A stretch of 64,000 nucleotides of DNA from JANMDU01 sp031375105 (lineage in GTDB: Bacteria > Pseudomonadota > Gammaproteobacteria > Burkholderiales > Burkholderiaceae_C): contig JANMHJ010000036.1 of NCBI GenBank assembly GCA_031375105.1, positions 46,498 to 110,497 of the forward strand, read 5' to 3'. Each line of letters opens with the position of its first letter. Position 1 is the stretch's first letter. Under the pieces are notes generated by a model. The model was given only the letters and a program-made list of their open reading frames with translations. It was not told the origin of the DNA and made no database searches. This document shows, piece after piece, positions 25,542-34,118 of this stretch. A program made the position numbers and the translations under genes.

Positions 25542-26570
25542 ATGAAAACACCCTCCGCCTCCATGGTGAAAGCCCCACACATGAATTTCGACCCTCTAGC
25601 CCAAACGATGCCTCATCCTTCCCGTCGCCAATGGTTGCAAGCGGGGCTGTCGACGGGTTTGTTGAGCGCCACTTCTTGGCCCGCAATTGCGCAAAGCTTG
25701 CCCGCCCCCCAAATCGAAGTATGGACAGATACAGCTCGCTCGCGGGAGATGCCCGTTTTGCTGCGCTGGCCGTCAGCCAAGCCATTGGGTGTGATGGTGT
25801 ATTCGCATGGTTTGGGCGGTAAGAAGGAGGGCGGCGATTATTGGGGGCGGGCTTGGTCTGCTGCAGGCTTGCTGGTGGTGCATTTGCAGCATCCGGGCAG
25901 TGACGCGCCTTCGCTCAAAGGCGGCTTTTCAGCGCTGCGCGAGGCCAGCAAGCCCGAGCAGCTGATCGCTCGGATGCAAGATGTGCGCTTTGCGATTGCA
26001 GAGATCAACCGCCGCCGTGCCTCCGGTGCTGGCGCGTGGGCGGGTTTGCCGACCGACAAACTGGCTGTGGGCGGTCATTCTTTTGGTGCACGCACCACCA
26101 TGCTCACCGCTGGCTGGCAGCGCAATGGCGTCAACGGCTCCGATCCACAGCCCCGAGCATTTGTTGCCATGAGCCCTGCCTTAGGCAAAGACGTGAGCAT
26201 TGAGAAAGGCCGCAAAGAGTTGGCCAGCGTCACGCGGCCCTTCCTCATTTGCACGGGCAGCTTGGATGGCGAAATCATGGGCAATGGCGAAACGCCCGAG
26301 AGTCGCCGCATGGTGTATGACGCGCTGCCCACTGGCAAGAAGGCCTTGCTGTGGATCGATCAGGCCGATCACTTCACTTTTGCTGGCAATGAAAAACTGA
26401 TCCCCAGCACCTTCATTGTGCGACGCCCTAAAGAGACCTTGAATGCGGAGCAAACGCATCACGAGCGTGTAGCCCGCATCAGCACCGATTGGCTGCGCGA
26501 GCAACTGCTGGGTCAGCCCATGGGCGCGGTCAGCGGCTTGGCAGGCACAGACCAGTGGCAGCGGGGCTAG
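25542..26570 (+). CDS. Exported alpha/beta hydrolase (chlorophyllase/PAF-acetylhydrolase-like)
   Basis: A protein of up to 342 residues with a probable twin-arginine signal (HPSRRQWLQAGLSTGLLSAT, ending AIAQS). The nucleophile elbow is VGGHSFGARTT, and DQADHFTF near residue 280 likely carries the catalytic His. The motif LGVMVYSHGLGGKKEGGDYWG resembles the HGxGG oxyanion region of dienelactone-hydrolase/PAF-AH relatives. Start is uncertain: ATGs at 25542, 25563 and 25581 share the frame and none has a clear ribosome site. Divergent from the previous esterase, about 90 bases apart. Predicted periplasmic. Confidence 0.78.
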   Translation: MKTPSASMVKAPHMNFDPLAQTMPHPSRRQWLQAGLSTGLLSATSWPAIAQSLPAPQIEVWTDTARSREMPVLLRWPSAKPLGVMVYSHGLGGKKEGGDYWGRAWSAAGLLVVHLQHPGSDAPSLKGGFSALREASKPEQLIARMQDVRFAIAEINRRRASGAGAWAGLPTDKLAVGGHSFGARTTMLTAGWQRNGVNGSDPQPRAFVAMSPALGKDVSIEKGRKELASVTRPFLICTGSLDGEIMGNGETPESRRMVYDALPTGKKALLWIDQADHFTFAGNEKLIPSTFIVRRPKETLNAEQTHHERVARISTDWLREQLLGQPMGAVSGLAGTDQWQRG

Positions 26571-26581
26571 TTGATCGTCTC

Positions 26582-26632
26582 TTTGCTATTAAATAAAGAG
26601 CACTCTACGCATATTCTATAAGGGGTAGAAGC
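26582..26632 (-). repeat. Dispersed palindromic repeat, intergenic copy
   Basis: Plus strand reads TTTGCTATTAAATAAAGAGC then ACTCTACGCATATTCTATAA and GGGGTAGAAG. Reverse orientation, near full length. It fills the gap between two convergent hydrolase genes. Confidence 0.75.
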
Positions 26633-26647
26633 CTATTTTCTTGTAAA

Positions 26648-27511
26648 TTAAGATGCGGGAGATTGGGGAAACACCAAAGAGCCCAAGCCCAGCATCTTCG
26701 GTTTGACAAACGGCTTCCATTGTTCTTCTGGCTGGACCAGTCGATCGGCCACAGCCCACCAAGCACTTGGGTTCAGGCCAATGCCAAAGTGACTGGCGAA
26801 GACTTCAATGTTTTCAGTTTGCGCATGGCCTTGGCCTTTTTCCGCCCCTTGAATGCTGCCTTGCCAAGCCACGATGCCATCGGATTTAGAAAACACACTC
26901 GTGGTGGGCACGGGAGGCGCCTTGTGCAACTCAAAATTATCGGCCTCTCGGTCGATATTGCGGCCACTGACCATTTGATACAAACGCCAAGCATTCGTGG
27001 AGCGCGGGCCGCCAGCAAATGGTGTGCCCAGCGTGATCACGCAGCGCACGCACTCGGGCAATTCTTTGGCGATTTCTCGCGCATAGATGCCGCCTAAACT
27101 CCAGCCTACCAAACTGACTTTGCGGCCAGGCGTGTCGCTGGCCTCATAAGTTTCACGCACGCGCCGCTTGATGGCTTCCAGCACACCCGCGCGTGGGCCA
27201 AAATTGCTGCCTTGATCCCAGCCTGAGACTTGGTAGCCCAAGCTTTCGATGTATTTGCGCAGCGGCACGGTGGAGGTATCGCTCGCCGCCAAGCCGGGGA
27301 AAACAATCACGCTGTGGCCATCGCCTCTGGGCGCTTGCTGCAAGATCGGCCAAGCAGGCAGCACCGCGCCAAACTCCCAAAATGCACGCATTTCTAAAGC
27401 CAGCAAGCCAAAGCCGGGGGCGGCGTGATCATCAGCAGAGGCGGTGGCTTGTTTGGATTTGAAAGAGGAAGAGGGCATAGAAGGTAAGCGCAGGGAGGGG
27501 AATTCAATCAT
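26648..27511 (-). CDS. Alpha/beta hydrolase, lipase/PGAP1-like
   Basis: A 287-residue hydrolase. The nucleophile elbow is SLVGWSLGGIYAREIAKELP (Ser within GWSLGG), preceded by VIVFPGLAASDTSTVPLRKYI, the oxyanion side typical of lipase-like proteins with a triacylglycerol lipase or PGAP1 fold. TLGTPFAGG follows. No signal peptide. An internal ATG at 27478 is an alternative start. Third unrelated hydrolase in a 3-kb stretch. The 243-base gap that follows upstream (27512-27754) holds no recognised gene. Confidence 0.78.
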   Translation of the reverse strand: MIEFPSLRLPSMPSSSFKSKQATASADDHAAPGFGLLALEMRAFWEFGAVLPAWPILQQAPRGDGHSVIVFPGLAASDTSTVPLRKYIESLGYQVSGWDQGSNFGPRAGVLEAIKRRVRETYEASDTPGRKVSLVGWSLGGIYAREIAKELPECVRCVITLGTPFAGGPRSTNAWRLYQMVSGRNIDREADNFELHKAPPVPTTSVFSKSDGIVAWQGSIQGAEKGQGHAQTENIEVFASHFGIGLNPSAWWAVADRLVQPEEQWKPFVKPKMLGLGSLVFPQSPAS

Positions 27512-27754
27512 GAGAGCATTGTCAAAGAGATGTCATGCCCAAGAGCGAACACGCGCTAGGCAAATGATGTTCTAGAGCGCTTGCTCGCATTTTTCGTCAC
27601 TTGCGAGACGAGTGCCTTCGTGGTTTTCCCTTGCGAATAGACGTTTGCAAGTTTGGTGTCAGATTACTTTTATGCCCTGAATTCAAGCCGTTGATGAGGC
27701 GGGGTCACATTTTGCTGGGCATAATTCAAACTGTCATACTTTCCCATTAACACA

Positions 27755-28294
27755 GTGCTCTCTGAATCTGAAACCCAAATCGTTGCGCAGTTGCTTCGCA
27801 GCAGCACGGCCTTTCAAGGCATGCCTGAGGCGATTGCGCGTCGTGTGGCGGCTCTGATGGAGCTGCGCGAGTTCAAACCAGGTGACCAGCTCACCTGTGA
27901 AGGCAAGGCCAACGAAGGCCAATTGATGATCGTGATCTCAGGCGAAGCCGAGATCGCCAGCAGCAACCGCAAAGATGGCGGGCATTTGGTACACCGCGTG
28001 GCGCAGCCCGGCCACGTGATTGGCGAGGTGGGCTTTATCGACGGGCAAGCCCATTCGGCCACTTGTGAAGCACTGGTGCCCACGCGCGCGGCAGTGCTGC
28101 GGCGCAATGATTTCATTCAAATGTTTGAGGCCGATGCGCTCTCAGCCGCGCAACTCATGGCCGGCTTGCTGCGCCTGCTTGCGCGGCGCATTCGCCATGC
28201 CAATCGCTATATGCTCGCGCAAGATCAGCAGATTTTGCAATTGCAAACGGAGCTACTCTCGCTGCAAAAAGCCGTGCCTCTTCGGGCCGCTTGA
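27755..28294 (+). CDS. Cyclic nucleotide-binding-fold protein without DNA-binding domain
   Basis: A 179-residue protein starting at GTG 27755. Residues ~10-140 form a cNMP beta-roll; the phosphate-binding cassette reads GEVGFIDGQAHSATCEA. The Arg that grips the cyclic phosphate in CRP and PKA (in the pattern RxA) is His here, so canonical cAMP binding is doubtful. No winged helix follows; instead a short helical tail with LQTELLSLQKAV suggests a coiled coil. It could be a membrane-independent sensor or partner protein. Stand-alone gene. Confidence 0.78.
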   Translation: MLSESETQIVAQLLRSSTAFQGMPEAIARRVAALMELREFKPGDQLTCEGKANEGQLMIVISGEAEIASSNRKDGGHLVHRVAQPGHVIGEVGFIDGQAHSATCEALVPTRAAVLRRNDFIQMFEADALSAAQLMAGLLRLLARRIRHANRYMLAQDQQILQLQTELLSLQKAVPLRAA

Positions 28295-28302
28295 TTTTTC
28301 TT

Positions 28303-28321
28303 TGCTCCTGATTTAGGAGCA
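28303..28321. other. Short hairpin after the cNMP gene
   Basis: TGCTCCT and AGGAGCA pair over 7 bp with loop GATTT. It begins nine bases after the stop codon but lacks a T-run on either strand, so termination is only possible, not clear. Confidence 0.3.
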
Positions 28322-28388
28322 TGCCGCGCAGACTCTACGCCAGCTGGATAAGTAAAACTAAAGAATTAATCGCAAAAATATCTTGCGA

Positions 28389-28408
28389 CAAGTCATTGCA
28401 TTGACTTG
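28389..28408 (+). promoter_or_regulatory. Palindrome upstream of the molybdenum oxidoreductase operon
   Basis: CAAGTCA and TGACTTG form a perfect 7-bp inverted repeat with a 6-base centre (TTGCAT), about 57 bases before the start codon. The arrangement suits a dimeric regulator overlapping the promoter. No regulator gene is adjacent. Confidence 0.4.
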
Positions 28409-28464
28409 CAAATTGACCATAATTGCGCCCAAGATCAATTCAAAACAAGCAAGGAGCAGGCGCT

Positions 28465-31263
28465 ATGCAAGAGAGCTATTTTCAGCTCAGCCGCCGGGGG
28501 TTTATCGGCGCGGTGGGAGCGGGGGGCATCACGGTGCTCTATCACGAGCTGGCACTGGCCAAGCCGGGCACGCCGCCTTTAGCAACGAGTTTGCCTCATC
28601 CTGCGCATCCGAGGCTGCATGCGAGCCCGCCGCCCGGTTGGTCTGGCGTGCCGGGCCAAGCACGTTATCGCATTGAAGGTTTGGCCAAGGTGACGGGGCA
28701 AAAAATTTATGCGCGCGATTTCCGCGCCAAGGATATGCCCGGTTGGCCTGCGCAAGAGCGGGCGGCGATGATTTTGCGGGCCAGTGATGCCTCCAAGCTG
28801 TTTTCGGGCATCAACCTGAGCATGCTTCCCGCTGAATTGCAGCCGTTGCGCGTGATCCAGCAAAGTGATTTGGCTGCCTTGAAGTTGGATTTACCATTTT
28901 CCATGTGCCCGCCTGCGCAGCAAGTGAGCTACTCAGGCAACCCATGTCCGCCAGCTCAGGCCGCGCTCAAGCAATTGCTCGTGCCGATCGGTCAGCAGCC
29001 GCAGTTTTATGGCCAAGCGGTGGCGATTTTGATCTTCAAAGATGCACAGCACTATCGCGCGGCCAAGCGCTTGCTGCAATTTAACTGCCAAGTGGTGCAG
29101 ATGGGGCCTGCGCAGCCCCGCAGCAGCTTTGCGCCGTATACACCGATGAATTTTCTTACGCGTTACGAGGCCTCAGGCTCACCATCTTTTTCACAGGTGC
29201 AATTGGGCTCGGAGTCCAATCCCTTCTTACCCAACAGCACAGCGCAGCCCTACAACATCGCAGCCAAGAATGTGCGTGGCCTGATTGATACCTCACTGGC
29301 CAACCCAGCATACAAGAGCTTCAGCGGCACTTACAGCACGCAAGTGCTCGATCCGATGTTCATGGAACCTGAGGCGGGCTTGGCTTGGCTGGATCAAAGC
29401 AGCAGCAATATGAATTTGGTGCTCGGCACGCAGGCCACCAATGGCGATGTCAGCGATGTGGCCACCATGCTGGCCAAGAGCCCGCCGCCGCAGCAGGTCA
29501 AAAACGTGTCGCTGTATTCCTGCTATCCGGGAGGTGGCTTTGGCGGTAGGGATGTATCTACTTTCCCTACCTTGCTCGCGCTTGCCGCCGCTTTTTCCGA
29601 TTCACCTGTGCGCATTGCGCAAGACCGCTATGAGCAGTTTCAATCGGGCTTGAAGCAATTGGCCAGCAGCATCACGCATTCGTTGGCCGTTGATGCCAGT
29701 GGCAACTTTGTGGCCTTCAAAAGCCAGCAAAGCCTGCCTTCGGGCGGCAACAACAACTACAGCCAATTTGTGGCCATGCTCACAGCCTATTGTGGCCTGA
29801 GCGGCTACAACATCAAAAAAGCCTATGTGGATGCCACCGCGCAGCCTACTCTTGGCGTGGTGGCGGGCTCGATGCGCGGGTTTGGCGGTCCGCAGGCCAG
29901 CTTTGCTGTGGAAACCTTGGTGGATGAAGCTGCTGTGGCGCTGGGCAGCGATCCGATTGCACTTCGTGCACAGAATGTGCTGAGTCAGGGCGACCGCACG
30001 ATCACCGGTGCGCCGCTGACGCAGCCGATGATGCTCAAAGAGATTTGCAGCCGAGCCAGCGCACATCCGCTTTGGGTCAATCGCAACAAAGTCAAGCAAG
30101 ACAAAGCCAAGCTGGGCATCGGCTACGGTGTGGGTTTTGCGCTGGCCAGCCAAGCCTATGGCACGGGCACAGATGGCGTGATGGCAGAAGTGTCAATCTC
30201 GGCGACAGGTGAGCTCACCGTGCGCACCAATTGCGTGGACATGGGCAATGGCTCGGCCACGACGCTGGCTATTCAAACAGCTGGCTTTGCAGGCAACAAC
30301 GCCGCTCAGATTTTGATGGGTGATGCGGGTTATTTCAACGCGCTGCAAATGACCAGTGGTGGCGATCCTCAATGGAACTCACCAAGCTGGACGGCTTCGT
30401 TTTCGATGTCATCCAGCGCTTGCCTCACAGCTTTTCATCAGGTGCATGTGACGGAGCAGGCCACACGCGTGCTGTTTCATGCGGGCATACTGCCTGCAGC
30501 GGCGGCGATTTGGGGTGTGCCGGTGATGCAAGTATCAGGGCGCACGGTGTGGGGCGACGGCACATTGCGTGCACCTGGCATGCCGCTGCCTGCACTCAAG
30601 CTCTCAGACATTGCGATTCAGCTCTATGGCATGCAACTGCCCAATGGCGCGATGGTGCATGGCTTGTACCAAGGGCGATGGGTCAGCGCCGCTTATCCGT
30701 TCACGGGTGGTTTGCAGCAACTGCCCATTGACGGACTTGCCTTGCGTAATGCAGGCAGCACGGCTTGGCAAGTGATCCCTCGGCAAAACGTGGTGCCACC
30801 CGATCCGAATGCGCATTTGTATGGCCGCAGCTTGTATGCGCCCTCGGGTGCATTGGTCGCGGTGGAGATCAATTTGCAAACGGGCAAACCGAAGGTGGTG
30901 GATGTGGTTCTGATGGTGGATGCGGGCAAGGTCTTGCAGCCGGATTTGCTCCTCGGTCAAGCGCAGGGCGGTATTGCGATGGGCATAGGTTATGCACTTT
31001 TGGAAAATTTACCGCTGGAGGCGGGCGGCGCAGGTGTAGGCACTTGGAATTTAGATCAATACCATGTGGCCTTGGCCTCGGATATGCCCGCGCCCACGCG
31101 CATGAGCATCACGCCGCTGCCCAGTACAGAATCCACCGCCAAAGGCATCGCCGAAGCCGTGCTTTGCCCGATTGCGCCGGCGATTGGCAATGCGATTGCG
31201 CACGCCACGGGCAAGCGCTTCAGAAGCTTGCCGATCACGGCAGCGCAGATCAAGGGAGCTTAA
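28465..31263 (+). CDS. Molybdopterin-binding large subunit, isoquinoline 1-oxidoreductase beta type (xanthine oxidase family)
   Basis: A 932-residue exported molybdenum hydroxylase subunit. Start ATG 28465 follows AAGGAG by eight bases and begins a twin-arginine leader (LSRRGFIGAVGAGG). Cofactor signatures: CYPGGGFGGRDVSTF near residue 355, VVAGSMRGFGGPQASFAVE near 470, and the end segment STESTAKGIAEAVLCPIAPAIGNAI carrying the expected catalytic Glu region. IorB-type proteins act with a separate 2Fe-2S subunit, encoded next, to hydroxylate N-heterocycles or oxidise aldehydes in the periplasm. No XdhC-like maturation gene is in the window. The operon continues with a dihaem protein as probable electron acceptor. 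Confidence 0.88.
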   Translation: MQESYFQLSRRGFIGAVGAGGITVLYHELALAKPGTPPLATSLPHPAHPRLHASPPPGWSGVPGQARYRIEGLAKVTGQKIYARDFRAKDMPGWPAQERAAMILRASDASKLFSGINLSMLPAELQPLRVIQQSDLAALKLDLPFSMCPPAQQVSYSGNPCPPAQAALKQLLVPIGQQPQFYGQAVAILIFKDAQHYRAAKRLLQFNCQVVQMGPAQPRSSFAPYTPMNFLTRYEASGSPSFSQVQLGSESNPFLPNSTAQPYNIAAKNVRGLIDTSLANPAYKSFSGTYSTQVLDPMFMEPEAGLAWLDQSSSNMNLVLGTQATNGDVSDVATMLAKSPPPQQVKNVSLYSCYPGGGFGGRDVSTFPTLLALAAAFSDSPVRIAQDRYEQFQSGLKQLASSITHSLAVDASGNFVAFKSQQSLPSGGNNNYSQFVAMLTAYCGLSGYNIKKAYVDATAQPTLGVVAGSMRGFGGPQASFAVETLVDEAAVALGSDPIALRAQNVLSQGDRTITGAPLTQPMMLKEICSRASAHPLWVNRNKVKQDKAKLGIGYGVGFALASQAYGTGTDGVMAEVSISATGELTVRTNCVDMGNGSATTLAIQTAGFAGNNAAQILMGDAGYFNALQMTSGGDPQWNSPSWTASFSMSSSACLTAFHQVHVTEQATRVLFHAGILPAAAAIWGVPVMQVSGRTVWGDGTLRAPGMPLPALKLSDIAIQLYGMQLPNGAMVHGLYQGRWVSAAYPFTGGLQQLPIDGLALRNAGSTAWQVIPRQNVVPPDPNAHLYGRSLYAPSGALVAVEINLQTGKPKVVDVVLMVDAGKVLQPDLLLGQAQGGIAMGIGYALLENLPLEAGGAGVGTWNLDQYHVALASDMPAPTRMSITPLPSTESTAKGIAEAVLCPIAPAIGNAIAHATGKRFRSLPITAAQIKGA

Positions 31264-31265
31264 AA

Positions 31266-31790
31266 ATGAGCACCAAACAAGTTACCGTCAATTTCATACT
31301 CAACAATCGCCCCGTTACGGCTACCGTGCCCGACGATTTAGCTTTGGTGGACTATTTACAAGAAGAACAGGGGCTCGCTGGCACGCGCCTGTGCTGTGGC
31401 ATCGGCGTGTGCAAGGTCTGCACCGTGAAGGCGCAGCGCGTGTCCACCTTGCAAGGCCAGCCGTTGCTGGCTTGCTCTACCCCCGTGGCGCTGCTGCAAG
31501 GGCAGACGATCACCACGATTGAAGGCGTGGGCAGCCCGCAGGCGCCGAGCAAAGTACAGCAAGCTTTCCTCGATCATTTTGCTTTTCAGTGTGGTTATTG
31601 CACACCGGGCTTTGTGATGGCCACGACGATGCTGATCGAGCGATTGCGCGTTACGCCCGTGGCTGCTGCTCAGCTGGATCAGGCGATTGAAGAAGCAGTA
31701 GGGCAGCATATTTGCCGCTGCACAGGTTATGCGAAATATTACGCCGCCATCAAATCGGTGATCTTGGCTGAAGGAGGGTTGGTGAAATGA
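31266..31790 (+). CDS. [2Fe-2S] small subunit, isoquinoline 1-oxidoreductase alpha type
   Basis: A 174-residue iron-sulfur protein with two 2Fe-2S clusters. The plant-ferredoxin-like N-terminal cluster uses Cys in CCGIGVCKVCTVKA (about residues 43-52) plus Cys70; the helical C-terminal cluster uses FQCGYCTPGFVMA (109, 112) and HICRCTGY (150, 152). ATG 31266 lies two bases after the stop of the large subunit, with GGGAG upstream. No signal peptide: it is expected to be exported by hitch-hiking with the Tat leader of the large subunit. Its stop overlaps the next start by ATGA. Confidence 0.93.
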   Translation: MSTKQVTVNFILNNRPVTATVPDDLALVDYLQEEQGLAGTRLCCGIGVCKVCTVKAQRVSTLQGQPLLACSTPVALLQGQTITTIEGVGSPQAPSKVQQAFLDHFAFQCGYCTPGFVMATTMLIERLRVTPVAAAQLDQAIEEAVGQHICRCTGYAKYYAAIKSVILAEGGLVK

Positions 31791-32857
31791 AACGCTTTTT
31801 TCTTCTCATGCTCCTCGCCGCCAGCGCGCAAGCGCAAACCTTCTACGAGTACGGCGCGCAATGCGCCAAAGAAGTCACGCCGATACCGTCTTTCAGTTGC
31901 ATGGCGGGCGAGGTGATCCCGATCACGGTGAACGGCCAAATCACCACCAGCTACACCGCCACTTGCGACAAGCCTTCGCTGCTCCCTGCCACAGACGCTG
32001 GCGCGCAAGGCCAATGCGTGAGTGGCTCGCGTGCGCTCGTGTTGCGCGATGACCCTAGCGCACAGATCAGCGCGATTTGCCGCAAGCATGTGGTGCGCGA
32101 TCCTTCCAGCCCTTTGTTTGACGAAATCAACATCGTCTCGCACAACCTCACCAACGGCAAAACCTGCTGGTTCACCGCCAAGGCCGCGATCCCCTACACG
32201 GCGAGCGCGGGCATCAATGGCGCACGCCTCGTTCCTTCGCCAAGCACTTCCGCCAGCACGCAAGCCACCCGCAGCGCGCCGCGCGGCTACGAAAAAATCC
32301 ATCCGGCCAGTGAAGCTCTGAATCAAGACTGGAAGGTCGCAAAAACCACGCTACCTAACCCAGCCGCTGTGTGGATGAGTCCCGCCCAGCTCGTCAAGCG
32401 CGAGCCCGCCTGCACCATGTGCCACGACAGCGGCCCGTTCATGTACAGCCCCTACATCGCGCAAACCACCCAATTGCCCGGCGACCCGTTTGGCAAATAC
32501 CAGCCGCGCGCGATTGGCCAAGCCTTCAAAGTCTGGCCGCAGCCCTTCGCCATCACCACGCGAGGTAACACCTGCACCACCTGCCACCGCATAGGCAATA
32601 TGAATTCTTGCGCCGTCGCCACACTGCAAGCCACCGGTAAAAGCGTGCCACCCGGCACGAGCGCCGCCGGCCAGACCTTCCCTCTGTCCCATTGGATGAG
32701 CCCCGGCAATCTGCACAGCCCATTGCAATGGAACGAAGCTTTCAAAAAGAGCGCAAAAGAGATTGCTGATTGCTGTGCGAATCCGAATGGCGCGGCGTGT
32801 CAGATTACGCGGTATGACGAGGGCATGTCTTCTAAGAAAGCGCCTTCAAAGCGTTGA
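31787..32857 (+). CDS. Secreted dihaem c-type cytochrome-like protein
   Basis: A 356-residue exported protein: signal peptide MKRFFLLMLLAASAQAQ, then a Cys-rich N-terminal domain (Cys26, 38, 60, 77, 98, 127) and a C-terminal half with two CxxCH haem sites, CTMCH (209-213) and CTTCH (263-267). Translation is coupled to the 2Fe-2S subunit through an ATGA overlap, so it very likely takes electrons from the molybdenum enzyme and passes them to the respiratory chain. The N-terminal domain is unlike standard cytochromes and I do not recognise it. The stop region overlaps the convergent DUF482 gene by 12 bases. Confidence 0.8.
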   Translation: MKRFFLLMLLAASAQAQTFYEYGAQCAKEVTPIPSFSCMAGEVIPITVNGQITTSYTATCDKPSLLPATDAGAQGQCVSGSRALVLRDDPSAQISAICRKHVVRDPSSPLFDEINIVSHNLTNGKTCWFTAKAAIPYTASAGINGARLVPSPSTSASTQATRSAPRGYEKIHPASEALNQDWKVAKTTLPNPAAVWMSPAQLVKREPACTMCHDSGPFMYSPYIAQTTQLPGDPFGKYQPRAIGQAFKVWPQPFAITTRGNTCTTCHRIGNMNSCAVATLQATGKSVPPGTSAAGQTFPLSHWMSPGNLHSPLQWNEAFKKSAKEIADCCANPNGAACQITRYDEGMSSKKAPSKR

Positions 32858-34084
32858 AACTGGCGTGCGAAAAGGATTGCGCTGCGCCAAATCCTCCACA
32901 TATTCGCCAATACCATTCGTTTCGCGCACTAAAAAGCGGCTAACCGCTTCTGCAAATTGCGGATGAGCGAGCCAGTGCGCGCTGCGGGTGACCACTGGCA
33001 GCAGGCCGCGCGCCATTTTGTGTTCACCTTGTGCGCCGCCTTCAAAGCGGTCAAAGCCGTGCTCAATGCACCATTGCAAGGGCTGGTAATAGCAGGCTTC
33101 GAAGTGCAGGCTGTCTACGCGCTCTACTGCGCCCCAGTAGCGGCCATAAGCTACTTTTTTTGAGCCTTTTAGCTCGGTAGTCGGCATAGAATATGAGTAG
33201 GGTGCTATTGTATTGATAGTATCTGCATCGTCTTGAATTGCAATCAAACTGCATGCGATGCTGCGACCTGCGCGCTCGGCGATGAAGAGCAGCCAGTTCT
33301 CGGGCATATCGCTTTGCATGCTTTGGAAGAATTCGCGGGTCAAATACGGTGGGTTGCCATGCTCGAGGTAGGTGCGCTCGTAGCAGGTGTAGAAAAAATC
33401 CCAATCTGCATTTGAAATGTCTGCGCCACGGCGCCAAAGCCACGTCACGCCAGCCTCTTGAACCTTGCGGCGCTCGGCGCGGATTTTTTTGCGTTTGTCT
33501 TGGGCGAGGGTGCAGAGGAAGTCGTCGAAGCTTCTGTGATTGGCATTTGACCAGTGGAATTGCACCGTCTCGCGCAGCATGAGTTTTGCATCTTCTGACA
33601 AGGCTTGATCAGCATCCGAGGCAAACAAAGCATGCAACGAAGAAATACTCTCTTGCTCGCAAAATGAGAGCACCTCACGCAATAAATAAGCCGGGTAGAA
33701 GCCCTTTTTGTATAAAAATCGACTCCCCGGCACAGGTGTGAACGGCACAGCCACCACGGCCTTGGGGTAATACGCCAAACCGTTTTCTTGATAAGCCCGC
33801 GCCCATGCCCAGTCAAACACATACTCGCCATACGAATGCGTTTTGAAATAGAGCGGGCATGCGGCGAGCAGCTCTTGGCCGTCTTGCGAATACAGCGCCA
33901 CAAAGCGCGCATCCCAACCTGTCTTTGGCGTGGCTGAGCCTGATTTTTGCATCGCGGCTAGGTATTCGTGGCGCATGAATGGCGAGGGCGCGTCGCTGCC
34001 TGCGAGCAGAGCGTTCCACTGCGCAGCATCGATGTCCAGCAGCGAGCGATGGATGCGGGTGACATAATCCTTTTGCGAGACCAT
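32846..34084 (-). CDS. DUF482/FemAB-like acyltransferase-fold protein
   Basis: A 412-residue protein of the DUF482 (peptidogalycan biosynthesis-like) family with a double GNAT fold. Characteristic segments are SPFMRHEYLAAMQKSGSA, KRKKIRAERRKVQEAGV, then YGRYWGA, HFEACYYQPLQWCIEHG and GAQGEHKMARGLLP. ATG 34084 is chosen; the frame remains open upstream but overlaps nadE. Between IAIQDDAD and YGRYWG there is an extra ~20-residue stretch encoded by a dispersed palindromic repeat, where relatives as I remember them have only a few residues. Exact substrate unknown. Divergent from nadE, 34 bases apart. Confidence 0.85.
   Translation of the reverse strand: MVSQKDYVTRIHRSLLDIDAAQWNALLAGSDAPSPFMRHEYLAAMQKSGSATPKTGWDARFVALYSQDGQELLAACPLYFKTHSYGEYVFDWAWARAYQENGLAYYPKAVVAVPFTPVPGSRFLYKKGFYPAYLLREVLSFCEQESISSLHALFASDADQALSEDAKLMLRETVQFHWSNANHRSFDDFLCTLAQDKRKKIRAERRKVQEAGVTWLWRRGADISNADWDFFYTCYERTYLEHGNPPYLTREFFQSMQSDMPENWLLFIAERAGRSIACSLIAIQDDADTINTIAPYSYSMPTTELKGSKKVAYGRYWGAVERVDSLHFEACYYQPLQWCIEHGFDRFEGGAQGEHKMARGLLPVVTRSAHWLAHPQFAEAVSRFLVRETNGIGEYVEDLAQRNPFRTPVSTL
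33181..33222 (+). repeat. Dispersed palindromic repeat, copy inside DUF482 gene
   Basis: Reads TCGGCATAGAATATGAGTAG then GGTGCTATTGTATTGATAGT. The host gene is on the other strand, where it encodes TINTIAPYSYSMPTT; the GST copy, also read on the strand opposite to the element, encodes AIESIAACAYSMPAS in the same frame. Confidence 0.8.
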
Positions 34085-34118
34085 GTTGTCTTGATTGCTT
34101 TGAATTTTCTGCACTGTT

